Part shown: positions 23,719 to 33,273 of the stretch, one piece after another | Position numbering within the stretch: the first letter of the stretch is position 1 | Layout: each line of letters begins with the position of its first letter | Origin: Thermoplasmata archaeon | GTDB lineage: Archaea > Thermoplasmatota > Thermoplasmata > UBA10834 | Direction: 5' to 3' | DNA length: 47,131 nt | Assembly (NCBI GenBank): GCA_029864565.1 | Contig: JAOTTD010000013.1 | Location: forward strand, 1-47,131 | Notes under the pieces: model-generated | What the model saw: only the letters and a program-made list of their open reading frames with translations | What the model was told of the DNA's origin: nothing | Databases searched by the model: none | Made by a program: the position numbers and the translations under genes

Positions 23719-25341
23719 GTGAGACTGACTAGGAGCGCGACACTCGTCATCAGGAACGGGAAGATATACACTGTGAACTCTGAGCTGAAATGGGCGCAGG
23801 CGGTTGTCATCGATGGCGACAAGATAGTCCAAGTCGGCTCCGATGAGGACGCGGGGGCGTTCATAGGCAATGACACAAGAGTCGTGGACGCAGGCGGCCG
23901 CCTAGTGTTGCCCGGTTTCAACGACAGCCACATGCATATATCGATGGCCTACGAGGAGGCGTTCCTGGCAAGGCTTGGTTCTGCCAAGTCGTTCGACGAG
24001 GTAGTCGACATCGCAAGAGAACACGGCGAGGCGCACCCTGAATACCGTATGGTGGGCGGGACAGGATGGGTGTACGACGCTGTGCTGTCGGGTCGCAGAT
24101 ACCCTCACAAGGATGATCTTGACAGGATATTCTCCGACCGACCCGTGCTATTGATATCGTACGATGGCTGGGTCGGGCTGGGCAACACCGTCTTCACGGA
24201 GATGGCCGAGGACGCGTTCAAGGGCAGGGATCAGAGTCTCGGAGGGAGGGAGCGGGACCCCGAATCAGGTGAGGCGACGGGCGTGTTCCACAACCCCGGT
24301 GACCTGCTCTACCTTGCCGGTGACCTGTCCGCCCTGATACGGGAGAGCGAGCTCGACGGCCTGAGATGGGTGTTCGGAGAGCTTCCGAGATATGGCATCA
24401 CTAGCTTCCACGATGCCGGTGTGGACTTCAGGAGCATCGATGCCTACGAACGGGTGAAGAGCGAAGGTGGATTGCGTGCCCGCGCCTATGTTGCCCTCGG
24501 ATATCACAAATCGACGACGGATGATGACCTGAAGAGGTTCGCGGAGATACGGGCGAAGCACTCAGACGAATGGCTGCGGACCGGCGTCGTGAAGCTGTTC
24601 ATCGACGGCGTACTCGACTCGCACACGGCGGCGATGTTGGAGCCTTATGCAGACGACCAGTCGTCGAGCGGCGAGACCAAGTACACTCCAGAGGAGTACA
24701 AGGATATCATCCAGAAGCTGGACAGGATGGGCTTCCAGTGCATGACGCACTCGTGCGGTGACCGAGGTGTGAGGGTCACTCTCGACGCCTACGAGCATGC
24801 GACGAAGGCCAACGGCAGAAGGGACAGCAGGCACAGGATAGAGCACATAGAGATGATCTCTGAGAACGATATCCCCAGGTTCAAGGATCTCGGCGTGATC
24901 GCCTCGATGCAGCCCGCGCACGCGGTCCCTGAATCGGACAGCGTCTACACCAGGGCCGCGGGACCGAAAAGGATGAAGACGTCGTTCCCTTGGCGTAGCA
25001 TGGACGAAGCGGGCGCTGTCCTGTCGTTCTCGAGTGACTGGTCCGTCGTGGACATGGACCCTCTGCCTGGTCTGCAGGCCGCCGTGACCAGGAACTGGAG
25101 TTCTGGGTCACCGCGAACTGTCAGCCTGGAGAAGGCCATCGAGGCATACACCCTCAACGGGGCCTACGCGTCATTCGAGGACGACATCAAAGGCTCCATC
25201 GAGGTTGGCAAGCTCGCGGATCTCGTCGTGCTTTCGGACAATTTGTTCGAGATGCCGCCAGAGAAGATCGGGGATGCTGAGGTCCTGTTGACTATTGTTG
25301 GGGGCAACGAGACGTTCAGGGCGGATGTGTTCAAAGGATGA
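23719..25341 (+). CDS. YtcJ-type amidohydrolase
   Basis: This 540-residue protein is a member of the amidohydrolase superfamily (YtcJ/LAF3-like). Features: N-terminal beta-domain (TLVIRNGKIYTVNSELKWAQ), metal-binding HxH in FNDSHMHI (about residue 73), a Lys in VVKLFIDGVLDSHT (about residue 293), His in THSCGDRGV and HRIEHIEM, and Asp in SFSSDWSVVDMDPL. The C-terminal strand pair, ending LADLVVLSDNLFEMPPE, is typical. Substrates of the family are amides or imides, and this one's is unknown. The start GTG at 23719 follows GGGAGGC. It is followed after 137 bp by the large coiled-coil gene on the same strand. Confidence 0.88.
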   Translation: MRLTRSATLVIRNGKIYTVNSELKWAQAVVIDGDKIVQVGSDEDAGAFIGNDTRVVDAGGRLVLPGFNDSHMHISMAYEEAFLARLGSAKSFDEVVDIAREHGEAHPEYRMVGGTGWVYDAVLSGRRYPHKDDLDRIFSDRPVLLISYDGWVGLGNTVFTEMAEDAFKGRDQSLGGRERDPESGEATGVFHNPGDLLYLAGDLSALIRESELDGLRWVFGELPRYGITSFHDAGVDFRSIDAYERVKSEGGLRARAYVALGYHKSTTDDDLKRFAEIRAKHSDEWLRTGVVKLFIDGVLDSHTAAMLEPYADDQSSSGETKYTPEEYKDIIQKLDRMGFQCMTHSCGDRGVRVTLDAYEHATKANGRRDSRHRIEHIEMISENDIPRFKDLGVIASMQPAHAVPESDSVYTRAAGPKRMKTSFPWRSMDEAGAVLSFSSDWSVVDMDPLPGLQAAVTRNWSSGSPRTVSLEKAIEAYTLNGAYASFEDDIKGSIEVGKLADLVVLSDNLFEMPPEKIGDAEVLLTIVGGNETFRADVFKG

Positions 25342-25399
25342 TATCGGCAGCGTCCGCAAGTCACTTACTCTGTCTGGACGTGGTAATCGCAAGTCAATG

Positions 25400-25407
25400 T
25401 TTAAGTA
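25400..25407 (+). promoter_or_regulatory. Possible TATA box before the coiled-coil gene
   Basis: TTTAAGTA lies 72 bp before the ATG at 25479, after the amidohydrolase stop. It is the only A/T-rich element of the gap. Confidence 0.4.
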
Positions 25408-25478
25408 TCCATAGGCCGCTTTTCCGCCGGTGAGGCCGAGGGTGGCCTCTGACGCTTTGTCCGGAAGGGATTTGGGAT

Positions 25479-28337
25479 ATGGCGCCGAGGAAGAGCACAA
25501 AGAAGTCTTCAGCGCCCAAGCGCGAGCCTGAGTCGCGTGAGGAAGACAAGCACGACTCTAGCTTGGAGCGGGCCGAAACACCGAGGTCGCGGAAGGCGGC
25601 GATGCTGCAGCTGCGCATCGGACGGGTGGCGCATGTATTGGGCATAGTCTCAGGTCTAGCGCTCGCAGCGACGGCGGTCCTGGCATACCTTCTGGAGAAC
25701 TGGTCTTACCTGATGGACGCGTCCGAGTACGTGACCGTGCTCAAGTGGGTGCTCCCGCTGGCCGCTGGCTTGCTCGTTGCGGTCATAGCTTTGGCGGTTA
25801 AATGGGAGCCGTACTTTGCCGACAGGACGGACGCGCATTTCATACTGAGCATTTTTGCTCTCATAGTGCCCGCCCTGTTCATTGCCCTCATAGCGCTCGA
25901 CGAGGCGGGCAAGATGTCTCTCGGACGGCCTGATTGGCTCTATGCAGCATCGCTGTTGGGCATCAGCCTCACGCTCGCCTCCCTGGCGATGACATGGGAG
26001 GGCAGGGGCAGGAGGAAGTGCATCAGCATCGCATCAGCTGCGTTCCCCCCGATACTGCTCACGTTCCCAATGATATTCCGTTTCACCCCTATAGAGCTCG
26101 CAAGCTTGCTGCCGATGGCATACCTCGGGAGTGCTGTCGCAGTACAGCTCAGTGGCTCGATGCTTCACATAATTGCCAGCGCGACCTCCGTGCAGGAGCG
26201 CGAGGTCCTGAAGGCGAGCGACGGGAAGCTTAGGGAGCAGATAAGGGAGCTTGATCGCAAGCGAATCGCCCTCGACTATCGGGAAGATGCGTTCACGACG
26301 AAGGAGTCGGACCTCGAGGCCTATGAGAAGCGGCTGACCGAGGAGATCGAGTCGATCGACGAATGCAAGAAGCAGATGACCGTGCTGGAGGCCGAGACTG
26401 AGCAACGCGTGCAGCTCGCGAGGGCCGAGCGAAGGGCACTCGCGCAGAAGGAGGCGGAGATCGAGTCCAAGATGGAAACTCTTCGCCTGAAGCAGGGGGA
26501 CATCGACTCACAAGTCAAGGAGTTCGCCAGGCGCACCAAGAGCCTTGGAGCGAGGGAGGAGAAGCTATCTGCCAAGGAGGCAGAGTTTGACAAGCGTCAG
26601 CTGGAGTTGCAGTCCAAGGAGCGCGAGGTGAAGGACGGCATCGTCGAGGTCGCCGATGAGAAGGCGTCATTTGAGCTGAGGAGAAAGGAGCTCGATGCCC
26701 TCCAGGAGACTCTCGCGGAGAAGGAGAAACAGCTAGCCATGCGCGAGACCACCGCAGACCTACGCACGCTCGAGACCGTCGCCGTCAAGGAGGAGATCGG
26801 CAAGTTCGCGATTGAAAAGGGCGCTATAGAGCAGCTGGAGCAGCAGCTGCTTATGAAGCAGGAGGCCGTCGCGGAGAGGGAGATTGCCCTGCGCGCCCAG
26901 GATGAGGCGATCCGTAAGAAGGCCCAGAAAGCCGAGAGGATCATCGCCCGCGCGGACAAGCAGATGAACGAGCTCGTCGAGAAGGAGGCGGAGTTCCTTG
27001 AGCGCAAGAAGCAGTTCGCTCAGGTGGAAGCGAACCACAGGTCCGCCCTGTACAGCCTGGAGGCACAGCAGGAGGAGGTCCGGCTCTCGAAGGAGGAGTC
27101 CGCGGAGATTGAGAAGAAGCGCGCCGAGATGTCAGAGGCGCTGAGGAAGAGGCTCGACGAGGTCGGCGCGGTGAAGGAGGACTTCGCCAACAAACTCTCC
27201 TCAATAGAGCGACGTGAGCAGATCGTCAAGGAGTTGGAGACGCGCCTCAAAACGGAGCACGAGCGGTCGAGCTCCAAGATGAGGGAACTCATCTCGCGGG
27301 AAAAATCGCTGAAGACAAAGGAGACAGAGCTTGGCTTGAAGCACGCGGAGCTCAAGTCGATGGAGCGGAAGCTGCTTCGCAGCGTCGACGACTTCGAGGA
27401 CGCGCGCTCCGAGTTGCCTCGCGGTGGCTCGGATGAGCAGAAGACGATCGAAGTGCGCGAGCGGCGTCTGGAGGAGAAGGAGCGCGAGATGAAGTCGAGG
27501 TTCTACCAGCGCGAGAAGGAGCTGGAGAAGCGTGAACACGCCCTGCAGTCTCACCTCAGGAAGGACATCGAAGAGATGGAGGATGAGGTCGAGACCGAGT
27601 ACGTCGAGAAGAAGGTCAAAACTGGCATCGAGCGCCTGGACGACCTCCTTCTTGGCGGCATGCCATTTGCCTCGAACGTGCTCTACGTAGGCCCGCCGTT
27701 CATCGGCAAGGAGACAGCCATGTTCCTGTTTCTCGCGGATGGCCTGAAGAAGGGCATCCCAGCAGTGATCGTGACCACTTCGCACCCGCCGGCTGAGGTC
27801 GCAAGGCAGATGGCACCGATAATGCCGACGTTCATGGAGTTCAACCAGCTTGGACTGGTTTGCTGGATAGACGCGACAGGCTCAGGACAGCCCGGGGAAG
27901 AGAGCGCCTCCACCAACGAAATCATGGTTGCTGGGCCTGACGATTACAGTGGTATATTGAAGGCATTGAACACAACGATCGCGTCCCTTGGCAAAGAGGG
28001 GAATCCCTACGTGAGGATTGCGTATCTGTCGTTGTCCATGAGCATCCCCAAAGCGGAGGACAAGGGCGCCTACAAGTTCGTGCAGAAATTCGCCGGCATG
28101 ATACGACAGGCGAATGCCATCGGCGTGTACGCGCTCGAGAGGGGTATGCACACGGAGCAACAGCTCGAGTCGATACAGCATCAGATGACGGGCGCTGTCC
28201 AGTTCAAGTCCGAGAAGCAGAAGACGCTCCTGAGCGTCCAAGGCATAGGCGAGGCGCAGACTCGAGATTGGATTGAGTACCGGCACTCGAACAAGGCGAT
28301 AATGGTAGGAGCATTTTCGCTAGAGCGGATACGATAG
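25479..28337 (+). CDS. Membrane–coiled-coil–KaiC/RecA-like protein
   Basis: This 952-residue protein has three parts. Residues 1-45 are charged and disordered. Six membrane helices follow to about 240 (the last, IELASLLPMAYLGSAVAVQL). A very long coiled coil of charged heptads runs from about 240 to 705, full of EKEx and KEAE repeats. A C-terminal KaiC-like RecA domain begins TGIERLDDLLLGGMPFASNV, with the P-loop GPPFIGKETAM (about residue 745) and a strand RIAYLSLSM as Walker B. The order resembles a membrane-tethered ATPase with a long arm, perhaps structural or signalling. I know no characterised homologue. The ATG at 25479 follows AAGGGATTTGGGAT. Confidence 0.75.
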   Translation: MAPRKSTKKSSAPKREPESREEDKHDSSLERAETPRSRKAAMLQLRIGRVAHVLGIVSGLALAATAVLAYLLENWSYLMDASEYVTVLKWVLPLAAGLLVAVIALAVKWEPYFADRTDAHFILSIFALIVPALFIALIALDEAGKMSLGRPDWLYAASLLGISLTLASLAMTWEGRGRRKCISIASAAFPPILLTFPMIFRFTPIELASLLPMAYLGSAVAVQLSGSMLHIIASATSVQEREVLKASDGKLREQIRELDRKRIALDYREDAFTTKESDLEAYEKRLTEEIESIDECKKQMTVLEAETEQRVQLARAERRALAQKEAEIESKMETLRLKQGDIDSQVKEFARRTKSLGAREEKLSAKEAEFDKRQLELQSKEREVKDGIVEVADEKASFELRRKELDALQETLAEKEKQLAMRETTADLRTLETVAVKEEIGKFAIEKGAIEQLEQQLLMKQEAVAEREIALRAQDEAIRKKAQKAERIIARADKQMNELVEKEAEFLERKKQFAQVEANHRSALYSLEAQQEEVRLSKEESAEIEKKRAEMSEALRKRLDEVGAVKEDFANKLSSIERREQIVKELETRLKTEHERSSSKMRELISREKSLKTKETELGLKHAELKSMERKLLRSVDDFEDARSELPRGGSDEQKTIEVRERRLEEKEREMKSRFYQREKELEKREHALQSHLRKDIEEMEDEVETEYVEKKVKTGIERLDDLLLGGMPFASNVLYVGPPFIGKETAMFLFLADGLKKGIPAVIVTTSHPPAEVARQMAPIMPTFMEFNQLGLVCWIDATGSGQPGEESASTNEIMVAGPDDYSGILKALNTTIASLGKEGNPYVRIAYLSLSMSIPKAEDKGAYKFVQKFAGMIRQANAIGVYALERGMHTEQQLESIQHQMTGAVQFKSEKQKTLLSVQGIGEAQTRDWIEYRHSNKAIMVGAFSLERIR

Positions 28338-28397
28338 TGAACTACCAGTAGACCCGTTCCCCGCCAATATGGCGTTGCCTTGGTCCGGTGATTCTCG

Positions 28398-29381
28398 TTG
28401 ACTTTTCATAACGGTGTGGTCAGCGACCTCTGGAACGGCGTGGCCTTGCGCATGAGCGGGTGCACCTACAGGCTCGATCCGGGCAGTGCTGTGCACGGCG
28501 ATCTGAACCTTGTGTCGCACGCTCACTCGGACCATGTGCCGAATCATCTGCGGAGGGCCCCTATCGTGTGTTCTCGCATCACACTTGACCTCATCCGATT
28601 GCGTCGCAAGAATGTCGAGAGGCAAGACGAGCCTTCGATAGAGATGTTGGAGGCAGGGCACGTCCCTGGTTCAGTCATGTTCCTGGTAGATGACGCCTCG
28701 AAGGTCCTGTACACGGGCGATTTCTGTACGAGGGTGAAAAAACATCTGAGACCGGCCGTGCCCGTTAGGTGCGACGTATTGGTCATGGAGAGCACATACG
28801 GCAAGCCGGAGTACGAGTTCCCTGACCACGATGACACCGTTGGCGCCGTGAGGGACTGGGTCGAAGGGGCTATCGACAACGGCTCGAACGCGGTGTTGCT
28901 CGCGTATCCGCTGGGGAAAGCCCAGGAGCTGTGCTACGAGCTGCGCGGCCTTCCTATCAAGGTTCAGAAAAGCATTGGTGACAACAATCGTGCGCTCAAC
29001 AATCACGGTTTCGAGCTACCGGTCTGTACAGATGCGGGACCTCGGGCCGAACAGTCGTTCGCGTACGTGACATCGGGAATAGGAGCTGAGCGCGCAAAGG
29101 TCGACTGTTTGGTGAAGGGCGGCGCGAGGACCGCTTCGTTCTCGGGATGGGCTACCGGGAGATTCGGTGGGACCACGAAGGGATTGTCGACCGAGATGTT
29201 CCCTCTGTCCGACCACTGCGACTACAACGAGCTGATGGAGTTCGTTAGGCTGTGCGATCCTGCGAAGGTGTTCACGACACACGGTTTCGCGGAGGAGTTC
29301 GCACGATCAGTGAGACGAGAGCTGGGTATCGATGCTGAGCCGCTCAGGAAGGGCCAAGAAACCCTGGACGCTTTCCTGTAA
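28398..29381 (+). CDS. Metallo-beta-lactamase-fold nuclease (Ysh1/CPSF-like)
   Basis: The 327-residue protein starts at a TTG (28398, after GGTGAT) or an ATG at 28452. The MBL signature is SHAHSDHVPNH (about residue 41), with EAGHVPGS (about 85), GDFCTR (about 110) and LSDHCDYNE (about 272) as further metal-ligand strands, and HGFAEEF as the C-terminal histidine motif. The layout fits archaeal mRNA 3'-end-processing/exonuclease-like proteins. It probably acts on RNA in the cytosol. The stop lies 3 bp from the convergent end of cbf5. It carries no KH domains, so it differs from archaeal CPSF1/2. Confidence 0.8.
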   Translation: MTFHNGVVSDLWNGVALRMSGCTYRLDPGSAVHGDLNLVSHAHSDHVPNHLRRAPIVCSRITLDLIRLRRKNVERQDEPSIEMLEAGHVPGSVMFLVDDASKVLYTGDFCTRVKKHLRPAVPVRCDVLVMESTYGKPEYEFPDHDDTVGAVRDWVEGAIDNGSNAVLLAYPLGKAQELCYELRGLPIKVQKSIGDNNRALNNHGFELPVCTDAGPRAEQSFAYVTSGIGAERAKVDCLVKGGARTASFSGWATGRFGGTTKGLSTEMFPLSDHCDYNELMEFVRLCDPAKVFTTHGFAEEFARSVRRELGIDAEPLRKGQETLDAFL

Positions 29382-29384
29382 CGA

Positions 29385-30353
29385 TCACTTGTCAGAAGTG
29401 GTCCAGCCCTTTTCGTAAGTCCCGGCCGGCATGAAAACCCTTGTGGTCTTGACGGCGAACCCTTGGGAGCGGGCCATGATCTCCTTCGAGTCAATCAACG
29501 CTCTTCCCAGGCCAACGCTCTCTCCGCTCATCGAGAGTATCGCGACGGTGCCGTCCTTGACTATCGAATCGTCTAGGGCGACGATGCCCGGTATCGCGAG
29601 GTCAGCGCCGTGGCAGATGGCATCGACCGCCGAGTCTTTTACTTCGACGCTGGGCATGTGCTTCAGCAGGATCTCCATCGGGTTGAACATGCGCGTCAGG
29701 CTCTCGCTATTTCCGTTCGCGTGGTCCGCGAGCGCGTCCTTCAGGTCGTAAAGCGTTACTGCGCGGTCCTCAACGATGGTTCCGGCCCGCGTCCGTCTGA
29801 GGTCCTGAAGGTGCCCCCCGATGCCGAGGGCGTCGCCGACGTCCACACACAGGCTGCGCACGTAGGTTCCAGCGTCGCACTCGACTTTGAAGAGCGCGTT
29901 CCTTCCGGATGTTTCCATGAGTTCGAGGGAATGTATCTCCCTGGTTCTTGGCGCACGCTTCACAGCGGACCTCACGGGAGGCGTCTGGATGATCTCCCCT
30001 ACGAACTCCTCAAAGACTTCCTCCAACCGCTTCGTGTCGAAGTTGCCGTGCATCTTCATGACGCCGACATACTCTTTGGTGCCGTGGTGCAGTGAGTCCA
30101 TCGCCCGCACGGCGATGCCCACGCCGACGGGCAGAACCCCCGTGACACGAGGGTCCAACGTGCCACCGTGAGCCGCCTTCGTCGCCCCGAGCATGTCCCT
30201 TACCCAGCTTGTCACCTGGTGTGATGTCGGTCCCATCGGCTTGTCGATAACCACGACGCCGTCCTTCAGAAGTTCTTCTATGCCACGGTCCGCAGGGCTG
30301 CGCCCTCGTCCCGACTTGGCCGTGGCATCAGCCTTCTTGAGCCTCAAAGTCAC
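29385..30353 (-). CDS. cbf5: H/ACA RNP pseudouridine synthase Cbf5 (TruB family)
   Basis: About 322 residues from GTG 30353; an in-frame TTG at 30389 would add 12. The catalytic Asp is in HGGTLDPRVTGVLPV (about residue 65), the TruB opening is GVVVIDKPMGPTSHQVTSW, and the family strand CDAGTYVRSLCVDVGDAL is present. A C-terminal PUA domain follows (VDAICHGADLAIPGI to the end). It modifies rRNA with H/ACA guide RNAs, Nop10, Gar1 and L7Ae. It overlaps the cmk end by about 26 bp in the same operon, a standard archaeal arrangement with cmk and ribosomal genes. Confidence 0.92.
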   Translation of the reverse strand: MTLRLKKADATAKSGRGRSPADRGIEELLKDGVVVIDKPMGPTSHQVTSWVRDMLGATKAAHGGTLDPRVTGVLPVGVGIAVRAMDSLHHGTKEYVGVMKMHGNFDTKRLEEVFEEFVGEIIQTPPVRSAVKRAPRTREIHSLELMETSGRNALFKVECDAGTYVRSLCVDVGDALGIGGHLQDLRRTRAGTIVEDRAVTLYDLKDALADHANGNSESLTRMFNPMEILLKHMPSVEVKDSAVDAICHGADLAIPGIVALDDSIVKDGTVAILSMSGESVGLGRALIDSKEIMARSQGFAVKTTRVFMPAGTYEKGWTTSDK

Positions 30354-30882
30354 ACCTCTTCTTGGCTTCGGTAACGATTGCGTCCGCAACCTCCTCCGGG
30401 GTCTTGTCCGAGGAGTCGATCCAGAGATCGTAAATAATCCTGTTGGACGGGTCGATGCCGTAGTATTCGAGGTACCGCTTCTTTTCAGAACGCTCGCGCG
30501 TCCTCATCTCATCCATGACGCGGTCCCCTGCGGCGCATTCACGCTTAGCTATCCTGAGACATCGAACCTCCTCGGAAGCATCGATGTGAACTGTGAAAGC
30601 CTCTATCTCGTTCCGTCTGAGAAGGGCGCCGGTCAATCGTCCCTCTATGACGATGTCATCGCGCGCTGTGGCGATGGCGACCATCCTGTCGTCCAGCTCG
30701 CGGTCTATTGTCTCGTCCTCCTCGGCGGACCTGCCGAACGTCTCGAGGTCGACATTTCTCTCAGAGGCCATCTGCCTGAATATCTGGCCAACGAGCACGA
30801 GCTCGTAGCCGAGACGGTCGGCGACCATCTCGCTTACGGTCGTCTTGCCGCTTCCAGGAGGTCCTGAGATAGCAATCCTCAT
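30328..30882 (-). CDS. cmk: Cytidylate kinase (archaeal type)
   Basis: The protein begins MRIAISGPPGSGKTTVSEMV. I prefer ATG 30882 (GGGGA nine bases upstream) over 30891. The P-loop GPPGSGKTT is intact. The CMP-binding region has the archaeal pattern GQIFRQMASERNVDLETF, and the lid contains RLTGALLRR. About 184 residues is normal. It phosphorylates CMP and dCMP. It lies between DUF106 and cbf5, the standard archaeal order. Confidence 0.93.
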   Translation of the reverse strand: MRIAISGPPGSGKTTVSEMVADRLGYELVLVGQIFRQMASERNVDLETFGRSAEEDETIDRELDDRMVAIATARDDIVIEGRLTGALLRRNEIEAFTVHIDASEEVRCLRIAKRECAAGDRVMDEMRTRERSEKKRYLEYYGIDPSNRIIYDLWIDSSDKTPEEVADAIVTEAKKRCDFEAQEG

Positions 30883-30898
30883 AAGTGCCATTCCCCGG

Positions 30899-31603
30899 TC
30901 AACCGAGCGCGTCGTCCGCGTCGTACTCGCGTCGTTCGAGGTCGTGCAGCTTCCTGCTGAAGCTGAAGTACTTCAGTGCCCTCTGCAATATCTGCCCGAA
31001 CGGCAGCGTGACGAGCGAGTAGAGCAAAACCCAATTGGGAAGGATGTTCGAACTCTTCATGCTCGCATTGAACTCCCACGGGACTGAGAATATCGTGGAC
31101 GAGATGTCCAAGTAAACGAAGTTCGCCAGCCATGCGAATATCGGGATGATGACGATCATGGTGATCGGCATGAGCTTGAACTGCGACTGCATCGACTTCA
31201 TCTGCTGCGCTGTCATCTGAGGTTGCAGCTCGGTCAGCTTCTTCAGCTTGAACGTGTTGTTGGTCGTCCTTGCCTCTCTCATCTCCTTCTGAAAGGCGGA
31301 CATTATGCGTTGGTTCCTCGCCATCGATGTCCAGTCGATGAACAGGTGGCGGACTGTCACGCTGAATAAAGTCATGATGAGGCCGGTGCCAACAAGGGTG
31401 AACACGGGATACTCCCCGCCGAATCCCACGAGCGGCATGAGCGCAACACCGACGATCTTGCCGAGGCCCTGCCGTATGTTGTTGTCGAACAGCACGAACA
31501 GCGCGACCATGAATGCCATGAGCATCATCAGCTGGCCGCCCATGTCCGGTTTGGCTGGTTTGCCGCCGACTCCCGCTCCGGACCTAGCGCCCGCGCTCGT
31601 CAT
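30899..31603 (-). CDS. DUF106/EMC3-like Oxa1-superfamily membrane insertase
   Basis: This 234-residue protein has three main membrane helices and the cytosolic coiled region of archaeal Oxa1-like (Ylp1/DUF106) proteins. The first helix (about 25-45) follows a disordered N-terminus; helix 2 lies at about 67-85, the coiled stretch NQRIMSAFQKEMREARTTNN at about 95-130, helix 3 at about 145-165 (LMPITMIVIIPIFAWLANFV) and a last hydrophobic segment near 195-210. DUF106 proteins assist SecYEG in membrane protein insertion and are homologous to YidC/EMC3. It is directly downstream of secY (4 bp gap), without the adenylate kinase that often lies between. Confidence 0.85.
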   Translation of the reverse strand: MTSAGARSGAGVGGKPAKPDMGGQLMMLMAFMVALFVLFDNNIRQGLGKIVGVALMPLVGFGGEYPVFTLVGTGLIMTLFSVTVRHLFIDWTSMARNQRIMSAFQKEMREARTTNNTFKLKKLTELQPQMTAQQMKSMQSQFKLMPITMIVIIPIFAWLANFVYLDISSTIFSVPWEFNASMKSSNILPNWVLLYSLVTLPFGQILQRALKYFSFSRKLHDLERREYDADDALG

Positions 31604-31607
31604 AAGA

Positions 31608-33194
31608 TCACTCGCCTCCGAAGAAGCCTCTCAGGACAGGATGCATCTCCATCATCTGTTCACGCCCTATCGCGTCGTACAATTGTATCATGATGCCTAC
31701 AGCTAGCAGCACCCCTGTTCCTGAGGCGTTGCCCACCGTCCCGATGAGGTCAGCTCCTGCGGCGAGGCCGCCGACCACAGCACCGGAGATGACAGTGACG
31801 ACGGGTATGTACCTCTCGAGCACGCGTTTGAGCACTCTCGGATCGCGCCTGAAGCCCGGTATCTGCATACCACTCGATTCTATCTGAGACGCGACGGCCT
31901 CCGGGCCCATGTTCGTGGTCTCAATCCAGAACTTGGCGAACAAAATCGAGCCGAAAATCATGACGGTGACGTAGACGACGACGTGGACGCCTATCTGAAT
32001 TCGCGTTTTGACGTCGCCGATACCGGCATTATACGAATTGAGATAATCACCACTCAGTAGCGGCAACATCCAATCGCCCACGCCGTTGACCATCGACAGA
32101 TAGTAGGCGAGCCCTCCGGCTGCGACGGTGTTTCCTTCCGCATAGTAGCCGAGCATCCAGTTGCCGCCGAGGAGTGGCATGTTCATGAATGACGGGTGGC
32201 TCGCGAAGAGCATGGAGAACATGCTCACATTCGCCAGCAGCGCCGCCATGAGTATGACCGGGATGTTGGACGCGTAGATCAGCTTGATCGGGTATCTGCC
32301 CCTCGCGCCTCTTGCGCCACCATGTGCGAGCGGCAGCTCTATGCGGCTCGACTCGGTATACGCGACGAATAAGAAGATGACTATCGTCCCAATGAGCGCC
32401 ACCATAGGGTTGGGCTGCGCTAAGAAGATCTGCTCATAGCCTCCGTTTGTCAGCTCTGGCGCGGACATGTGGTGGAAAATGTAGATGGTCTTCGGTATCG
32501 TGCCCGCGGGCGGATTCGACAGGCTGAGTGCGTCGTTCGGTGAGGCAGGATGCCAGTTGAGCGATCCAGTGAATATCTGTTGTGATACACCCGCGGCGAT
32601 GAACAGCGATATGCCGCTGCCGATGCCCCACTTGGACACCACCTCGTCCATGAGGAACACGAGGTACGACCCAGCAAACAGCTGGACAACGATGAACGCG
32701 CGTGCGATGCTCAGGCCGCCACCTGCCCAGAGCGTCTCGGACATATTGATGAACTTGGTCGACGGCTCCATGAAGCCGTACACTTGGGGCACGGACTCGA
32801 CCACTATCATCACGAGCACGAGGAGCTTCTGCGTGCCCTGGTAAATCGCCTTGTCTTCGGCTTTCTTGAGGTCGAGCTTGATTATCTTCGCTCCAGTGAA
32901 GAGCTGCATGATAATGGACCCTGTGACAATCGGACCTATGCCCAGGTGCATCAGCGAGAACTGCGCACCTGCGAGGATAGCCCTGTACTGCGCGAAGAGG
33001 TCGATCCCCTGCCCAGAGTCGAGGCCGTAGATGACGACGTTGGTCATGGCGAAGTACAGCACGAGGATCAGGATGATCCACGACATCTTCGTCCTGAAAT
33101 GCACGTGTCCTTCAGGCTTCGTGACCGCTGGCAGGCGGTCCGTCACGGGCTTGAGCTTGTACAGAAAGCTCTTCTTCTCTTCCCCCTCGGCCAT
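31608..33194 (-). CDS. secY: Preprotein translocase SecY
   Basis: This 528-residue protein has ten membrane helices of SecY/Sec61-alpha. Landmarks are RLPAVTKPEGHVHFRTKMSW at the start, the plug region near residue 60, KWGIGSGISLFIAAGV (about residue 190), a long external loop with LSLSNPPAGTIPKTI, and the cytosolic loop RIELPLAHGGARGARGRYPI (about residue 278), a ribosome-binding region. It is slightly longer than bacterial SecY through external loop extensions. The ATG follows GGAAGGGTG. It lies in the spc part of the ribosomal operon, 79 bp after rpl15. Confidence 0.96.
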   Translation of the reverse strand: MAEGEEKKSFLYKLKPVTDRLPAVTKPEGHVHFRTKMSWIILILVLYFAMTNVVIYGLDSGQGIDLFAQYRAILAGAQFSLMHLGIGPIVTGSIIMQLFTGAKIIKLDLKKAEDKAIYQGTQKLLVLVMIVVESVPQVYGFMEPSTKFINMSETLWAGGGLSIARAFIVVQLFAGSYLVFLMDEVVSKWGIGSGISLFIAAGVSQQIFTGSLNWHPASPNDALSLSNPPAGTIPKTIYIFHHMSAPELTNGGYEQIFLAQPNPMVALIGTIVIFLFVAYTESSRIELPLAHGGARGARGRYPIKLIYASNIPVILMAALLANVSMFSMLFASHPSFMNMPLLGGNWMLGYYAEGNTVAAGGLAYYLSMVNGVGDWMLPLLSGDYLNSYNAGIGDVKTRIQIGVHVVVYVTVMIFGSILFAKFWIETTNMGPEAVASQIESSGMQIPGFRRDPRVLKRVLERYIPVVTVISGAVVGGLAAGADLIGTVGNASGTGVLLAVGIMIQLYDAIGREQMMEMHPVLRGFFGGE

Positions 33195-33273
33195 CAGACA
33201 CCCTTCCTATCGTCCGGTCCTTTATTCGCTGAGTCCTCACACGTCTCCTAGGCGGTTCCTTGCGGGCGTCCCA

